Shown here: positions 1 through 54,891 of the stretch, one piece after another
Numbering within the stretch: position 1 is the stretch's first letter
Layout of the letters: every line of letters starts with the position of its first letter
From: Notolepis coatsorum
Taxonomy: Eukaryota > Chordata > Actinopteri > Aulopiformes > Paralepididae
Assembly: GCA_963971535.1 (NCBI GenBank)
Contig: OZ020586.1
Coordinates: 74,878,949 to 74,942,948, forward strand
Direction: 5' to 3'
Length of the DNA stretch: 64,000 nt
Translations under genes and position numbers: made by a program
The notes under the pieces: model-generated
The model's database searches: none
Told to the model about the DNA's origin: nothing
The model's input: only the letters and a program-made list of their open reading frames with translations

Positions 1-532
1 TAAATGCTTTATGTAGTATGGGTGATATATTGATCTGATCGGTTTGCAGTGAAAAGAATAAACAATCAAGCTGAAAGTAACGTTACTGTCCTCTTACCGT
101 TCGCCGATGAGACTGGAGGAAAAAGATCCCACTTATTTGACGTCGATCGACTAGATCCATTTCCGGTTTGTATGGCGCAATAAACGCCCAAATCATATCG
201 ATTATTGAGTTATGGCAGCGATCCATATGCACGCCAGTGTGTGTCTGTAGTCCCGCAACGATATGTGACTGCCGGACGGATTTCCCAGATGCACTGAGAT
301 CACCAGATCCACTTCCGGTTGTAACTCGCCCGATCATCCACCAGGCGGCGGTATTGAGGCGTTGCACTGTTGTGCAGGCTCCCACTGTATCACCAGAGGC
401 TGGGTGGCAGAATTATGAATGCCATGGCGAAAAAATTAAATATGATCTCAATAACGTCGTACAGCGTGGTCTGGCAGAATTAGCATGGCCAGCAAACACG
501 TCGTAAGCCGTTTTCGGCGGTCAATGTGTTAA
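1..532. mobile_element. piggyBac-like right part ending at TTAA
   Basis: The segment ends with ggtcaatgtgTTAA at 520-532. This is the same kind of end (TTAACACATTGA on the reverse strand) as at 22640 and 64000. Its first 40 bp match 61136-61175 (atgtagtatgggtgatatat). Only part of the element is in the window, and no transposase is visible. Confidence 0.4.
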
Positions 533-547
533 TGCTGAAATTGTTTG

Positions 548-640
548 CAATAACATTGTTACTCAGCTGATAGACTTGTAAGTCACTTTCGATAAAAGCG
601 TCAGCTAAATGACAAAATGTAAAAATAATATAAGTAATCA
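548..640 (+). mobile_element. SINE 3' part
   Basis: The fragment includes ttgttactcagctgatag and the tail gataaaagcgtcagctaaat, which matches the fuller copy at 8289-8440. This tail is very common in fish SINEs. Confidence 0.5.
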
Positions 641-673
641 TATAATAGTGAAGGAGAGTGGGCAGTCCACCGC

Positions 674-2007
674 TGTTACAAAGGGTCAGATTAAACCGAA
701 TATATATATTTATTGCTTGAGATCCCTTGTATAATATTTGTATATCGTTTGATATCCCTTGTATATTCTTTGTATATATACACGGAATATCCCTTTACCT
801 GGGTACAAACCAGACCATAATATTCGCTCTCCTATTGGACAGCGACCCCTAGGCGCCCACGACCATACCCCCAACGGCAAGTTCAAAGGCAACGCCAAGG
901 CATGTCTCAACATGTCCAGGTTTGCGCAGTAATACGAGACAGAACTGAGGTTGGCACTAGATAATTCACCTTACGTATAAATACGGCGCAGGTGGAAACA
1001 GCAGCAGTTCGTTCATTACTAGTAAAGCCTTCACCACGAGACAACGTGCAGTGAAGTGGGCAACTTTGCCTCTGAATAGAGCCTTGAGAACCGCGTGCGA
1101 ATAGATTGCTAAAGTGTCAGAGTTTAACGCAGTACCGTTGAGTTCGACTTATTCTAATGTGAAGTAATAGTCTATCATTTATAGTGTATCGTGCGGCTAC
1201 CGTTCTTCAGTGACCAGCATTACCACCGGTTCGTCGTGTATATAGCTAGTGCACTTATCCAGGCTGGGCGGCCTAAACTCGTGCCCCCACCCGAGGAGTC
1301 CTAGACGAGAACCGTTGGATATGTACACCGGAGAACCTACACCGGCGACTGCAGAACCTTTTCTGGTTGGATTATATTGCTTTGGTACCGTGACTGCTGG
1401 AGCAGAGAACCGTCTACCCCACTATCGTGTGGGATCTACCCCCCGTGAGGAGCATCACTCGAGCCCGCCTCTAGGAAGAGGCTGGCTAGCTTTCATCCAT
1501 GCTGTCGAGCATACTGGATTATAGCTGTTGCTTTGTCTACCGATCAAGGGAGTACTGCACTGGCTCCTGTATCTGGAGCCTCGTTATTCCGCGTTGACCC
1601 AGACTTTGCACCCGAACATTCCTCTACCCTGCCGGCCTTACACCCGGAGGGAACCCCCCAGTGTCTCCAGCTGGTACTAGTGTGCCTTATGTAATTGCTA
1701 TGCCACAGGTGGCGTCAGTTTAGACCCATCTTACTATTCTCATTGACTTACGCTCTTGACCTACTTTACGTGTGTTCTTCGCCTTACAAGCGCGAGTATA
1801 ATTCTCAATCTGTAACCTAACGTTGCTTGCTCTGATAATAATAAATACCCTCCAAATAGAACTTTATGTGTCATTGCCGTATTCTTGTGTGGGTGTTCAC
1901 CATATATATTCATGTACTGTATGGCCAGTAATTAAAGTACATAACTAAGTAGTGGTTTAATATACCATACTCTCAATACAGTCAGGGAATTGTACCCCTC
2001 AGTTACA
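674..2007. mobile_element. Solo LTR, copy 1
   Basis: A 1334-bp unit starts TGTTACAAAGG and ends CAGTTACA, with an exact 5-bp target duplication accgc at 669-673 and 2008-2012. A second copy of the same family lies at 20098-21458. No internal region is next to either one. TG...CA ends and a 5-bp duplication fit a Ty3/Gypsy or BEL-type LTR. A TATA-like motif (tataaatacggcg) and poly(A)-like aataaatacc are inside. It looks like an old solo LTR from recombination between the two ends of an element. Confidence 0.75.
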
Positions 2008-2023
2008 ACCGCCATTGGTATTT

Positions 2024-2055
2024 TTCTTTTTATATATATATATATATATATATAG
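2024..2055. repeat. (TA)n microsatellite
   Basis: A short run of tatata repeats lies next to the solo LTR. Confidence 0.8.
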
Positions 2056-2089
2056 TGACATTAGCCACTGTGGGAGAGAAGGTTCTGCT

Positions 2090-4340
2090 TAGGGATGCAC
2101 CGATATGAAAATTTGCCACCGATACCGATTGTTCAACTAACACAATCGGCCGATACCGATATTTATGGCAAAAAAATATTGTAATTATTTTTTTCGTATA
2201 TTTTTTTGTATTTTTTTTTATGAAACTACTGTATATTTGTATGTGTATGTTTGTATTTGTAGGCCTCTTTACTTACTTAAAAAAAGGAAACATCAAGAAA
2301 TATGTTTATGGTATTAATTCCACCATGCCATGTAGCACTATCCCTCTCCCAGTATGGTCTGGCGGCCTGCAGCTGGATACTATTGTCTCAACCAGAGCTC
2401 TCAACCAATGCAATAGAACAATTTTGATTGACAGTCGATTCGGCCAATTACGTCACACCGCTAGCACCCACCTCCTGCTGTTCTTACCACCAATCGGCAA
2501 GCGTTTATTCATTTTCTACTTCCGGGCATAACGCCATTGATCTGCTTGCGAGAACCACAACAAGCTTACCGTAGCTAATACGTTAGCTGCCCGCCGACCA
2601 GCGCTCCACAGGATGACCAAACGAGACAATGATTTTACTGCAACGAATGTTATAATAAAACAAAGCCTTTCTATACATTTGTCTGATTGAAAACTTTATT
2701 AACAGATTGCAGAATGGATTGGGTACAACTCTCAGGGCTCTATGAGCAACGGAAGGAATTGAGCTAGTAGTTCGGGTAAATACTATGCTTATGTTATTGA
2801 ACGTGTAACACTAACTATATAACGTTAATGCCACAAAACGAAGGCGCCTAAGGAAGTTCCAAGTCAGTCAGAAGATCCTTAAGAACTTCTACTCATGTAC
2901 AATAGAGAGCATCCTGACTGGCAACATCACCTCCTGGTTTGGGAATAGCACTGCACAAGACCGAAGCAGACTACAAAGAGTGACACGTTCAGCCGAACGC
3001 ACAATTGGAGGGGGGCTCCCCACCCTCCAGAACATTTACAACAAGCGGTGCAGGGGTAAGGCTAAGAGAATCATCAAGGACTCCAGCCACCCAAACAACT
3101 GCCTCTTTGAACTGCTGCGGTCAGGCAAGCGATACCGGAGTCTCAAGGCGAGCACAGAAAGACTCAGAAGAAGCTTCTATCCCCAGGCCATCAGGCTGCT
3201 CAACGAACAATAAACACTATACAACAACCATCAAATGCACACAGCACACACATCCACACGCACACTCACTTTAAACAAACAACACACTGCAGCACCCACT
3301 CTCCACACTTTAGATCACCTAAACACACTTTATATTTATTGATAAAGGATTTGCACTACAACTCGTACACCTTACTGTAAATTGTACCTAAATTGTACCT
3401 CATCCCATTTCTGCTTTGCACTATATAGTATTGTATATTAGTACACTGCATAGTATATTGTATATTATATGGTAACTCAGTTACGTCTATTCTGCATCGA
3501 ACATTGTACATATGTCTATACTGAACACTGTGACCTCATTTTTTACTTCTAATTTACATGCTATACTATGTTATTTCATACTTATCTTGTCTAGCACAGT
3601 CTCTGGAGCGTAACAGTAAGAAGCATTTTGTATACAGTATTCTGTACTTCTGTATGACAACTATTAAAGAAACTTGAATGTTTGTGTCATTTTAACAGCA
3701 GATACTTTCTTAAATGCCATCTTCCCGAGAGAGGGGTGTTGACGGGGAGCTGTGATGGGTTCGCTTGGTTGTGTTATTAGCATTGAACAGCTAACCGAAA
3801 GCTAGCGTTAACTAACGTTAAAGGTTTAGCCATAACGTTACCTTGGCTAAAGTTGGGGCTATTCATAATCCAGCAATAATGGCTGCAGACCTGCAAGCAA
3901 AGTACAGCAAGTTGACAAAGGAGTATTCCAACGTAAATCACATTTTCACCAGTAACTTTAGTCTTTCCATCTCCCAGTAGCTCATGCTAGCTAACCTAGC
4001 TCATGTTAGCGTCGTCACTGAGCGACCACCTCGCGTACACAATTAATGACATGTTGCGGACAGCCATATCGGTGACAATGTTTAGCTTTTAGTGCCAAAT
4101 GATAAGAGTCTGAAGTGGAGTCTCAAAAGAGAATGTTGAATATTTAGTAGTAACTTTGATGCAGTAGCTTGTGTGTGTGTGGGGGACTGGGGGCGGCCGG
4201 CGGCGTTGTGCAGGACGCGACTGAACTTATTGGCTACTGCCATCGGCACATTCGAGCTTATCGGCCGATAGGCCGATTGCAGTCAACAAGGCACTTATCA
4301 GCCGATACCGATACCCGACCGATACATCGGTGCACCCCTA
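2090..4340. mobile_element. hAT element, TAGGGRTGCACCGAT ends
   Basis: The terminal inverted repeats are tagggatgcaccgatatga at the left and, reversed, taggggtgcaccgatgtatc at the right. Subterminal copies of gccgataccgat recur. The 8-bp target duplication gttctgct is exact (2082-2089 and 4341-4348), as expected for hAT. There is no transposase. An L2 tail (2844-3678) is nested inside. The segment 3983-4148 is shared with a different hAT at 17704-18595. Confidence 0.85.
2844..3678 (+). mobile_element. L2-like LINE, 5'-truncated copy
   Basis: The fragment begins in the end of the RT ORF (RRLRKFQ...) and reads through [20 protein letters not shown] to AIRLLNEQ and stop at 3213. It then has the 3' UTR ending ttaaagaaacttgaa. 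It is nested in the hAT element 2090-4340. The same 3' UTR is seen at 38487, 43110, 57187 and 59920. Confidence 0.85.
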
Positions 4341-4348
4341 GTTCTGCT

Positions 4349-4880
4349 GGGCAACCAACCTGGGTGGGTATATGTTGTTCCAGAGACTGGATTAGTTACT
4401 AATAACTAATAATAACTAGGCATTATAGTATCTAATTGAACTACTTGTACAATCAAATTAATACATAAGAAACTTGAATTGCTCCTGCTTCAATATAATC
4501 TTTTCCCCAATTGTTACCTGTGCTTAAAACAAAATACAACACAGTACAACACTATACGATACAGTCACGATAACAACAGCGACATCTTGAGGCCAGTCGA
4601 GGCTACAGCCAATACAGAGTCAGCAGCAGCAGCAGCAGCTAATCTGCGACTGCGTGGTGGAGTGTCGTCGGCGGGGGTGCGTCTATGAAGAGGGAAGCGG
4701 TTTCAATTTCAAACAAAAACAACCAGAGACAGAGAAACCAGTGGATTATACATCACCCTTCAACATTTTCCAGACGTGGAAGTGTACATAAACCTGCACC
4801 AGAACGGCGTATTTATTTAGCAAACCGTGCAACCCTGTGCTTATTATTATTATTCCTCGCGGAAAATCCGCGCAAACATT
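4349..4880. other. Upstream region of hdgf, no gene seen
   Basis: A/T-rich sequence with a short CAG run (4620-4640). No ORF or repeat is convincing; it may hold upstream promoter sequence of hdgf. Confidence 0.4.
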
Positions 4881-4896
4881 CGGTCGCCACCTCGTT

Positions 4897-25358
<20,462 letters not shown>

Positions 25359-26910
25359 CAGAAGCTCCAAGATAAAACCAAGGACCCTCTGAGCTTTCTG
25401 GAATCCGGAGCGAACAGGATGTGCAACGAGATGCTAATGTTTCTGCTGTTTTAAATAGGAGAATTTGAACACCTAAAAGAAATAAACGTTTGTATTGTGT
25501 GACGAACAAAACCTTCACATGCCAGTTTGGGATGTTATATATCCCAGAGTAAAAAAAATAGTTTGCTAATTTGAATTCAAACCAATTGAATTGAGCACTT
25601 TGTGAGGCTCGTTTATAAATGGGATTTTTGGTGTATATATATTTTCTTTTTTATTTCTAAGTGCAATTACATAATGAAAAAGAATGGATGCTAGGTGTCA
25701 AATATGTTTCAGTTAGAGGGAAAAAAAAAACTAGGACAAGTAAACAAGCAAAAACTAGATTTTCTGGGGGGGGGGGGGGGGGGGGGGGGTTGAGGAAAAG
25801 ATAACCATTTCATTCACAAAACGATTTCTTTTCAATTCTTTTTTCTCTTTTGCGGAAAATATAACCATTTCAAAGGCCAATTTAACCATTTCAAATACAT
25901 CCAGTTGCTTGTTTGGTGGGTTTCAACGTAGATAAAGGATTGTTGCGCTTTATTATAAACAAATCTTCAGTTGCACTCTTAGCTTTAAGATGTTAATTTC
26001 TTTTCCTTTTAGTTCCCCCGCTACAGTTTTTCCTGCCTGGTCTTGAAACCGGTGACTTATATTTTTCTTGTGTATAAGCTGCACTTTTGACAATGTTTTG
26101 CCTTTGTCTAGTTCACTCTAGGAAGTTGGTGGTGAAATTACATTTGGAAAAAAGGAACACGTTTATTTAAATTCTTTTGTTAATTTCTTGAGTCTTTAAT
26201 TTAATTTTTTTGGACCAACCTTGTTGGGTCCTCTCGTGAATTGTTCTTGTGTTCTCATTTAGCTCACACGATGCTGCCAATTACTGGAGATTAATTTCCA
26301 AAGAGCTAAAAGAATTGGATTCAGTTGTTTGTACCGAGCGTCTTTCTGTGTCGCAGGCTTCTTATACACTGTTTACCCCCCGGCTTCTAATCCACCACAA
26401 CATGCCACTGCAGTGAGATAAAGGTTCTGTGTAAATCTCCCAGTATGTTGGCCATCACTAGCATAGTTTTGAGCCCAAAAAATTTACGTTTGTCTGTAAT
26501 TTCACTGGTCGAAAAACCATCTTACTGGAATATGAATCTGAATCTGTTTTTTATTCAGATGGTGTTTTGGTGGGTAACGTTAAACCAGATTGTGATGTTT
26601 AAGAAAAAAAAGTTATTACAATACATGGTGATGATTATTATTTTAATTTTGTTATTTGAAATTAAAGAGCCCCTGTTTTGACTGTTCCATGATGTCTTTG
26701 GGGGGCGGGTTGTGGGCGGTGGGGTAGTCTTCGTTTTACTGGTCATTTCCACCACATTGAACATTTTTAGAGCAGGTTCTTCAGTTCAGTAACTTTGAAT
26801 TTAGAAGGTGATCCTTGGTTTAGCTTCGTCTTTCACTCGGCTTTAAACGCTTGGTTTTTACCACTGTAGTTGGCAGTCCCTTAAATAAACATGTTGATTA
26901 TAAAAACAGC
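25359..26910 (+). other. hdgf: hdgf 3' UTR
   Basis: The A/T-rich sequence after the hdgf stop holds no convincing ORF or repeat, apart from a G run at 25767-25789. AATAAA signals occur at about 25483 and 26884. The second is followed by a T/G-rich tract (cctgtcccgtgtgtcttgtg), so it is the better distal poly(A) site. A short and a long 3' UTR may both be made. Confidence 0.6.
25766..25789. repeat. Poly(G) run in hdgf 3' UTR
   Basis: An uninterrupted run of more than 20 G that could form a G-quadruplex in the RNA. Confidence 0.85.
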
Positions 26911-27185
26911 TCCTGTCCCGTGTGTCTTGTGTACCTAACATTTCTGAGCCCTCGTCGACTATACAGGAATATTGTGGATGAATAATCAGCTTTTAGGCCT
27001 TAAAACTTAAGGTCTTAAGGTCATAAACAAAACATTTATTGGATTAGGAGGTTACTTCTATGTTGCGATAACTTCATCTGATTTAAATGTGTTTGGGGGA
27101 AATGTCTGGGCTGCAAAGTAAGCAAAAACAAAACACTAACCTTAATACTACCATGCACTCTTCCTACTATACTAATGTCTCTACT
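26911..27185. other. Intergenic sequence after hdgf
   Basis: No gene or element recognised; short A/T-rich sequence. Confidence 0.35.
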
Positions 27186-27189
27186 ATGT

Positions 27190-27290
27190 ACTCAACACTG
27201 CAGCGCCCATGTTTCAGCACTGTTTGATGAACAGTTACTCAGCTGTAAGAGTTGTACTCTTCCTGCTGACTTGTCGTTCAGTTCAGTTAT
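27190..27290 (+). mobile_element. SINE 5' part
   Basis: It matches 8293-8370 (tactcaacactg, gttactcagctg, ttcctgctgacttgtcgt), but lacks the 3' tail. Confidence 0.45.
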
Positions 27291-27439
27291 TTTTTATTTC
27301 GGGCTTTGGACACCTAACAACGGTCATTCCATAAATCGCCAAAGTTTTACCAGCTGCTATTGCAGCATTGTCCGAAAAGGGCTAGGGAGAAGCACTAGGC
27401 TTGTCGGGCCCTACCCCTGAAGAGACTTACGTTTAGTTT

Positions 27440-27690
27440 TTTTCATTTACATACATACATAGTACATACATATAGTACACATTACAGTATAGTATACCTG
27501 CAGTATATAGTACATAATCGTGTATACAGTACATATATAATGTGATATGAGATATATAGTACATGATATATACAATATAATATAGTACCATAATATAATA
27601 GTATATACTGCAAATATAGTTCAATATAATATACAAATTAATTATAATATATAATGTAATATGATATAACGTACAATACAGTATCATACG
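27440..27690. repeat. TA/CA-rich degenerate repeat
   Basis: Many irregular repeats of atatagtacata and related words. The open frame on the other strand is low-complexity Tyr/Ile/Leu and not a gene. Confidence 0.6.
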
Positions 27691-27769
27691 TATTTTCTTT
27701 TATTAATATGCAATTAAAGCTCTTCTTCCCTTCTGTATCAAAAATAGATTTTTTTGTCTAGATTTGAAT

Positions 27770-28140
27770 TGATTCATGTTTTCACAATATTTTAGTTCAT
27801 CCTCGAGTCTAGCCCATTCCACAGGGTGGCTCCGTAAGAGGAGATGCACATTATTTTCAGGTTGGTTTTCATCACAGGTTTTTTGAAGTTCAATGGTCCT
27901 CTGAGGTTGTATCCCCCCTCTTCATCCAGAAATGTGCTTCTTACATTTACCGGTAATTGGTTAATTCTTGCTTTGTACATAACTTGCAGTTTTAAAGTTT
28001 ACCATATCAATGAACTTCAAAATGTGATTGTAGAAACAATTTTCATTAACTATAGTAACAATAGTCATTTTCCATACACTTTTTGCCAGTGTGGCCTTGA
28101 AATATGTATTAAATTCTACTCAAAGTGGTCTTAAAAAGTC
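27770..28140 (-). mobile_element. LINE fragment, RT C-terminal end
   Basis: The - strand reads YKARINQLPVNVRSTFLDEE, GGYNLRGPLNFKKPVMKTNL and ISSYGATLWNGLDSRMN, a thumb region typical of Jockey-group LINEs (YNLRG..F.....TN.K...IS..G..LWN). It is short and decayed. The clade is uncertain. Confidence 0.55.
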
Positions 28141-28319
28141 TTAACTAACTTGTTGAAACCTGCAGGAACTCTGTTTAATATCCCAGTTAAACCTATAATA
28201 TAATATAAGATTTCTATATTCGAATTTTGCTCCAAAACACATATGGGCACATTGACTCACTGTGAGCGTTTCATAGTCTAGCAGCAGTGCAGAGATCTTC
28301 CATGTTTCACTGTGGGGTC

Positions 28320-28562
28320 CCTGGCAAATGCACTGCATTTATGTAACAGCTTTTATCCAAAGCACTTTACAACTTATGCATCGCATTCACTCATCGACGG
28401 TGGAGGGAACCATACAAGGTGCCAACCTGCTCATCAGGGGTAGTTAGAGGTTAAGCGTCTTGCTCAAGGACACTTCTGACACGCTGCCGGGAGGAGCCGG
28501 AATCGAAATGGGAACCTTCACATTACCAGACGATTGCTCTACCTCTTGAGCCACTGTCACCC
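28320..28562 (-). mobile_element. tRNA-derived SINE, reverse orientation
   Basis: The reverse complement starts with box A-like ggctcaagaggtagagcaat and box B-like ggttcccatttcgattcc. It ends with ctttggataaaagctgttac. Same family as 14715-14943. Confidence 0.7.
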
Positions 28563-29439
28563 CTCTTCCTAACCAATCAAGAGAAGCTTAAATGCAAGAC
28601 AAATTATGTTCTGATCAGAGATCACACTGTTATCTACTCTAACATGTCCAGAATTCTGTCAGGTTTGAATAAGAACTAGTAATTAAGTCTAGATAAGTTT
28701 GTTTAGGCTTTTCTCACAGTTGAGGTGCATTTATTTCTGAGTTGTCTGAATGATAATAATGTGCAGGACTCAGGATCACCAGTGCATCCCTCTCTCTACA
28801 CAATGTTGACAACTCGTTTGAATTTCACTGGAATAAGCACTTTTAGGGGTTCAATCTACGCAGTCCTCATCCAACAGTCCAGCAATGAGGACCATATATA
28901 GACCAACCACTACATTCCAATTAAATTCCCTTTCAGGCACTTGACCGAGGCCGGTCATTTATTTGACATAAACTATACAGGCCCCCTCTTGATGCTGTTA
29001 CTGATTGTTCAAGACCCATAATTTCTCCTTTCAGCCCTTTTCCCTTATTGATGTACTTGGTGCCTTCATGCAATGTATTGATCCTAAGTGCTCTATTGGA
29101 GAGGACAATTTAGATTCTTTATTTTTTTAATAAATAAAACTGTCTGCCCCAGTTATTACTATTCCCATCACACATCCGCAGTACTAATACGCTCAGGTCC
29201 TTCACACACACTCAAAGCATGGCTGTTACAAAATCAGGTGACCTTGACATAAATACACTAGCATATGTATGACAGTGTTAGTCTTAGTTAACTATAATAA
29301 CCTTGACACACTAGCTTATGTATGATGATTAAATTTCCATGGGGATCAATGATGTACAAACTAGGGCCCTAATAATAAGGATATCATTATTACACATTTT
29401 GTTGACATTGTGTAAAAGATTATGAAAATACAATAAAAA
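28563..29439. other. Intergenic sequence
   Basis: No ORF, repeat or element end I can support. Confidence 0.35.
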
Positions 29440-30972
29440 CAACAGGACTTAGTATAAAGCAGATTTATTTACAGACACACACAAGGCAGAACAACTGAAT
29501 AATTAGTAACTTATTATACTGTGAATGTCTCCAGACCTCTCTTGGCAGAGCCTGGGGTGTGGCCAGCAATAACAACCCCTCCCTCTAACCCCACTCAACT
29601 CCAACCCACACATCGAACGGAAACAAAAAATGTAAACAAATGTGCAGTACCAAGCAAGGCTCTTCAGCTGTTCCGACAGCATTACAGATTCCACCTTTAA
29701 CGTGAAGAAACATAACCAGCGGTCCATATTGTGCCGATGATGCTCCTTCCATCTCATTACAGACTTTGTTAAACATGCATGTCCTTCTGAAGTCTTGACA
29801 GACTCCCTTTAACCCTTTCACTACCACACTACCAAATGGTTAACCCTTCCACTGCAACAAGACAGAAGGTTAACCCTTTCACTGCCACACGACAAAGGGT
29901 TAACCCGTTCACCTTCTGTAGTGTGGTAGTGAAAGGGTTAAATGACAAGTGCCTCTTCTTTAGTGTAACAACATGGTTCCTTTGTACAGATTCATTCATT
30001 TCTAGTTTGCATAGACCTTTTCTAACAACATAAACATTCTAAACGGGCCAAAATAGCGGACAGGAAATAGATTCTGGGGCCAAAGCTGTTCCACAAGCAA
30101 CGTAATTCTTTTGAAAATCTCTTTTCAAAAACCAAAACATTTCACCTTTTTTCTGGAATCGGGGGAATTCCGACACATTTTCCATATTCATATAACAGAA
30201 GGGAGCAGGTGTCGTACTCTCTCCATTAAAAACAAGCCGCCTTTTAGTTTTGATTTAATCAAATGTTTACTAAAAAACAAATTGCACACCTTTCCAGGCT
30301 TAACATTTTTGACATTGCAGGTTCTTCTGTCATTGTTTGACATGTATGACCACAAGCTATTACTAAAACTTGGTATGGACTTTTTCCAAACTTTCTAATA
30401 ATTTTCATTCCCCCCCCCCCCCCCCATGTTCTGCCATGTTCCCCAACGCCTGGGAATTGTCAAATTCCTTTTCCCATTCCAAATCTCTTGATGGAACCCT
30501 GCAGAATACATTTCTGGTCCTTTGGTCAAAGCAACTCTCTCCTTGGCATCTCCTTGCAGCTGTGAGCATGCGATGATGTGCAGGGGAGCAGGCCACGCTG
30601 GCGGCTGGCGCTGATGTCAGCTGCAGTCGCTGGAGGTCAGGTCATCCCATCGGCGAGGCGAGAGTGCTTGGAGTTCTTTCCAACAAAGACTCATTCCAGC
30701 AAGCGTTTGGGGGCCAGCCAGAGGCCAGGCTGCATGAATTAGCCTTTCAATCAACCCAAATATAAATTGTGACAGAGGAAGACTTTTCGTGAAACTCTGA
30801 AAATGTGGTTAGGAGTGTTGTTTTATGAATTTCTTTTAAGCAGTTGTATTCTTAGCCTGCATCTGAAATCCTCTTTTTATCTTGATACTGCAGTTTAAAA
30901 CAACTTACTGAGATGTCTTTTGGACACCCTGTCCCAACAGTCGACTAATGGACTTCATTCATTTTTGTCACG
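29440..30972 (-). other. msto1: msto1 3' UTR (probable)
   Basis: Downstream of the msto1 stop on the - strand the sequence has no coding potential. An AATAAA on the - strand lies at 29464-29469. It includes a C run (30409-30425) and, at 29810-29945, about four copies of a short unit containing aaccctttcactgccac in both orientations, which could form a hairpin in the RNA. Confidence 0.45.
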
Positions 30973-52872
<21,900 letters not shown>

Positions 52873-53014
52873 CTGGAGAGAAAGACAGACGTCAACAGCC
52901 AGCTTTACAAACTCAACCGTATAGACTACTAGATAGTTAGGGGTGCACAATGTATTGGTGACCATATCATATTGGCCGGTATCAGTGATTTTTTTCATGC
53001 ATCAGTCAATAATA

Positions 53015-53444
53015 AACTCCTCAAAAAAGTTTGGAAACGATTATTCCTCCCCTTTAATAATACCCATTGGTATTGTATTTTATATAATTGGAAAGCCTGA
53101 TTAGTCACCTTTACAAAAAGTACAACTTGTAAGGAGCATGCATTAGTGGAATGAGCAAGACAGCTAACCGTGTGGGCAGCGGCTCAAAGAAATCCACCAA
53201 GCAACTCAAAATGAGAGTGAATACCAACAGAAGAATATTGCAGGGGATTTTGGCATATTTCTTTGGGCCACTACCCACATGGTTAGCTATGTTGCTCATT
53301 CCACGAATGCATGCTCCTTACAATTTGTACATCGTTGTAACGGTGACTAATCAGGCTTTCCAACGATATAAAATACAATTCCAATTGGTATTTTAAAGGG
53401 GAGGAATAATCAACCGAAATAACTTTTCCAAACTTGAGGAGTTT
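53015..53444. mobile_element. TA-flanked hairpin MITE (Tc1/mariner-like)
   Basis: The ends TAAACTCCTCAAAAAAGTTT and, reversed, TAAACTCCTCAAGTTTGGAA form long inverted arms (attattcctcccctttaa, aggcgtgcattagtg-like centre gcatgcattagtggaatgag) with TA on both edges. No ORF of note. Confidence 0.7.
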
Positions 53445-53863
53445 ATGTGAACAACTGACAACTGTCTAGCTGCTGTTGTGTGTGTTTTCTTTTTTTGGCC
53501 AGGCAGTTTGTTTGGGTAACGTTACTTGCACGTGACAATGCAAGTGCACAGGATTGTGGGCTAATATTGTTACAAAAATATACAAAAATAGTATGTACAG
53601 AATTTGATTATCATAGAAATGTATACAGATCATATTGACATCTGTGTTATCGGCAAGAACAGACATTTTCTTATATATACCGTACTTTTCGCACTATAAG
53701 CCGCACCTGACTATAAGCCGCAGCAGCTAAATTGAATGATGTGTACATATATAAGCCGCACTGGACTATAAGCCGCATGTGTTTTAATGTTTAATTACCA
53801 TATGTAAGGAGTGGAGCCTGAGGCTTAATTTGACTCATACGAGAAACCTCACCCGGCCCGGAC

Positions 53864-54386
53864 GCGTGTAACTGTTCCGCAACAGTAAGTGACTTCCGGG
53901 GTAGGCCTGATTGGCCCCGACAGGCACGTGACACGCAACTTTCTCTGCCGCGCGGCAGAGCTTGCGGAATGATGTAACCGTCCAAATCCGCTATGACTTT
54001 CATTCAGCGCTTTAGCTCACCTCGCAGAGCAGCGGTCCTGCGATCCTGCGGTCCGTTGTTGACGAGTTCGAATCCCATCGAATTTTTTTTTTTTAACGTG
54101 ATTTTTTTTTTAACGTGTATTCTTTCGCCGGTTAAGGTTAGGCATGGTTAAGGTTAAGGTTAGGCATTGTTTCGGAGTTGGTTAAGGTTAGAACGGTTAA
54201 GTTTAGGCGCTGTTAAGGAGCTGGTTAAGGTTAGAGTTTGTGTTAGAGAATGGCAATAGACAGCCTATTTCCGCGCGACAGCTCTCAGCAGCCTCGTTGC
54301 GCGTCCTGAGTTTGCCGCGTCACGTGCCTGTCGGGGCCAATCAGGCCTACCCGGAAGTCACTTACTGTTGCGGAACCGGTACACGC
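53864..54386. mobile_element. Mutator-like (MULE) MITE B
   Basis: The ends gcgtgtaactgttccgcaac and, reversed, gcgtgtaccggttccgcaac are flanked by an exact 9-bp duplication ggcccggac (53855-53863, 54387-54395). The arms (about 120 bp) contain cctgattggccccgacaggc and acgtgac, clearly related to MULE A. The centre holds a tRNA-like stretch (54010-54080, with gagttcgaatccc) and ggttaaggttagg repeats. Confidence 0.82.
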
Positions 54387-54891
54387 GGCCCGGACACGGA
54401 AAGGATTGACAGATTGATTGCTCTTTCTCGATTCTGTGAGTGGTGGTGCATGGCCGTTCTTATATTGAGCTTTAAGTTCCCACCTCTACAGAGAATGACT
54501 CCCATTGGGACACAATACTGTCGGACACATAACATTAACTCATTTACAAGTTGTATTAAGTTTAGCAAATTTGCAATTTGCATACCGCCCCAACAGGTCC
54601 ACGGAGGACGCCATAGCCCATGTGCTGCACACAGCAGCATCACACCTGGACAAGAGGAAGGGGAACTATGTGAGAATGCTATTCATCGACTACAGCTCGG
54701 CATTCAATACCATAGTCCCCTCCAAACTCATAGCCAAGCTCAGGGACCTGGGCTTGAACTATGACCTCTGCCAGTGGGTCTTGGACTTCCTGACGGGCAG
54801 ACCCCAGGTGGTGAGAGCAGGCAACTGCACCTCCTCATCCATCACCCTCAACATAGGGGCCCCCCAGGGCTGTGTTCTGAGTCCCCTCCTC

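Noticed and set aside
54010-54085. Possible tRNA gene in MULE B
   Set aside because: The B box is good, but the acceptor stem and A box are poor; it is more likely a captured SINE piece.
54160-54245. Interstitial telomere (TTAGGG)n
   Set aside because: The words are ggttaaggttagg and similar, not a regular TTAGGG array, and they lie within a transposon.
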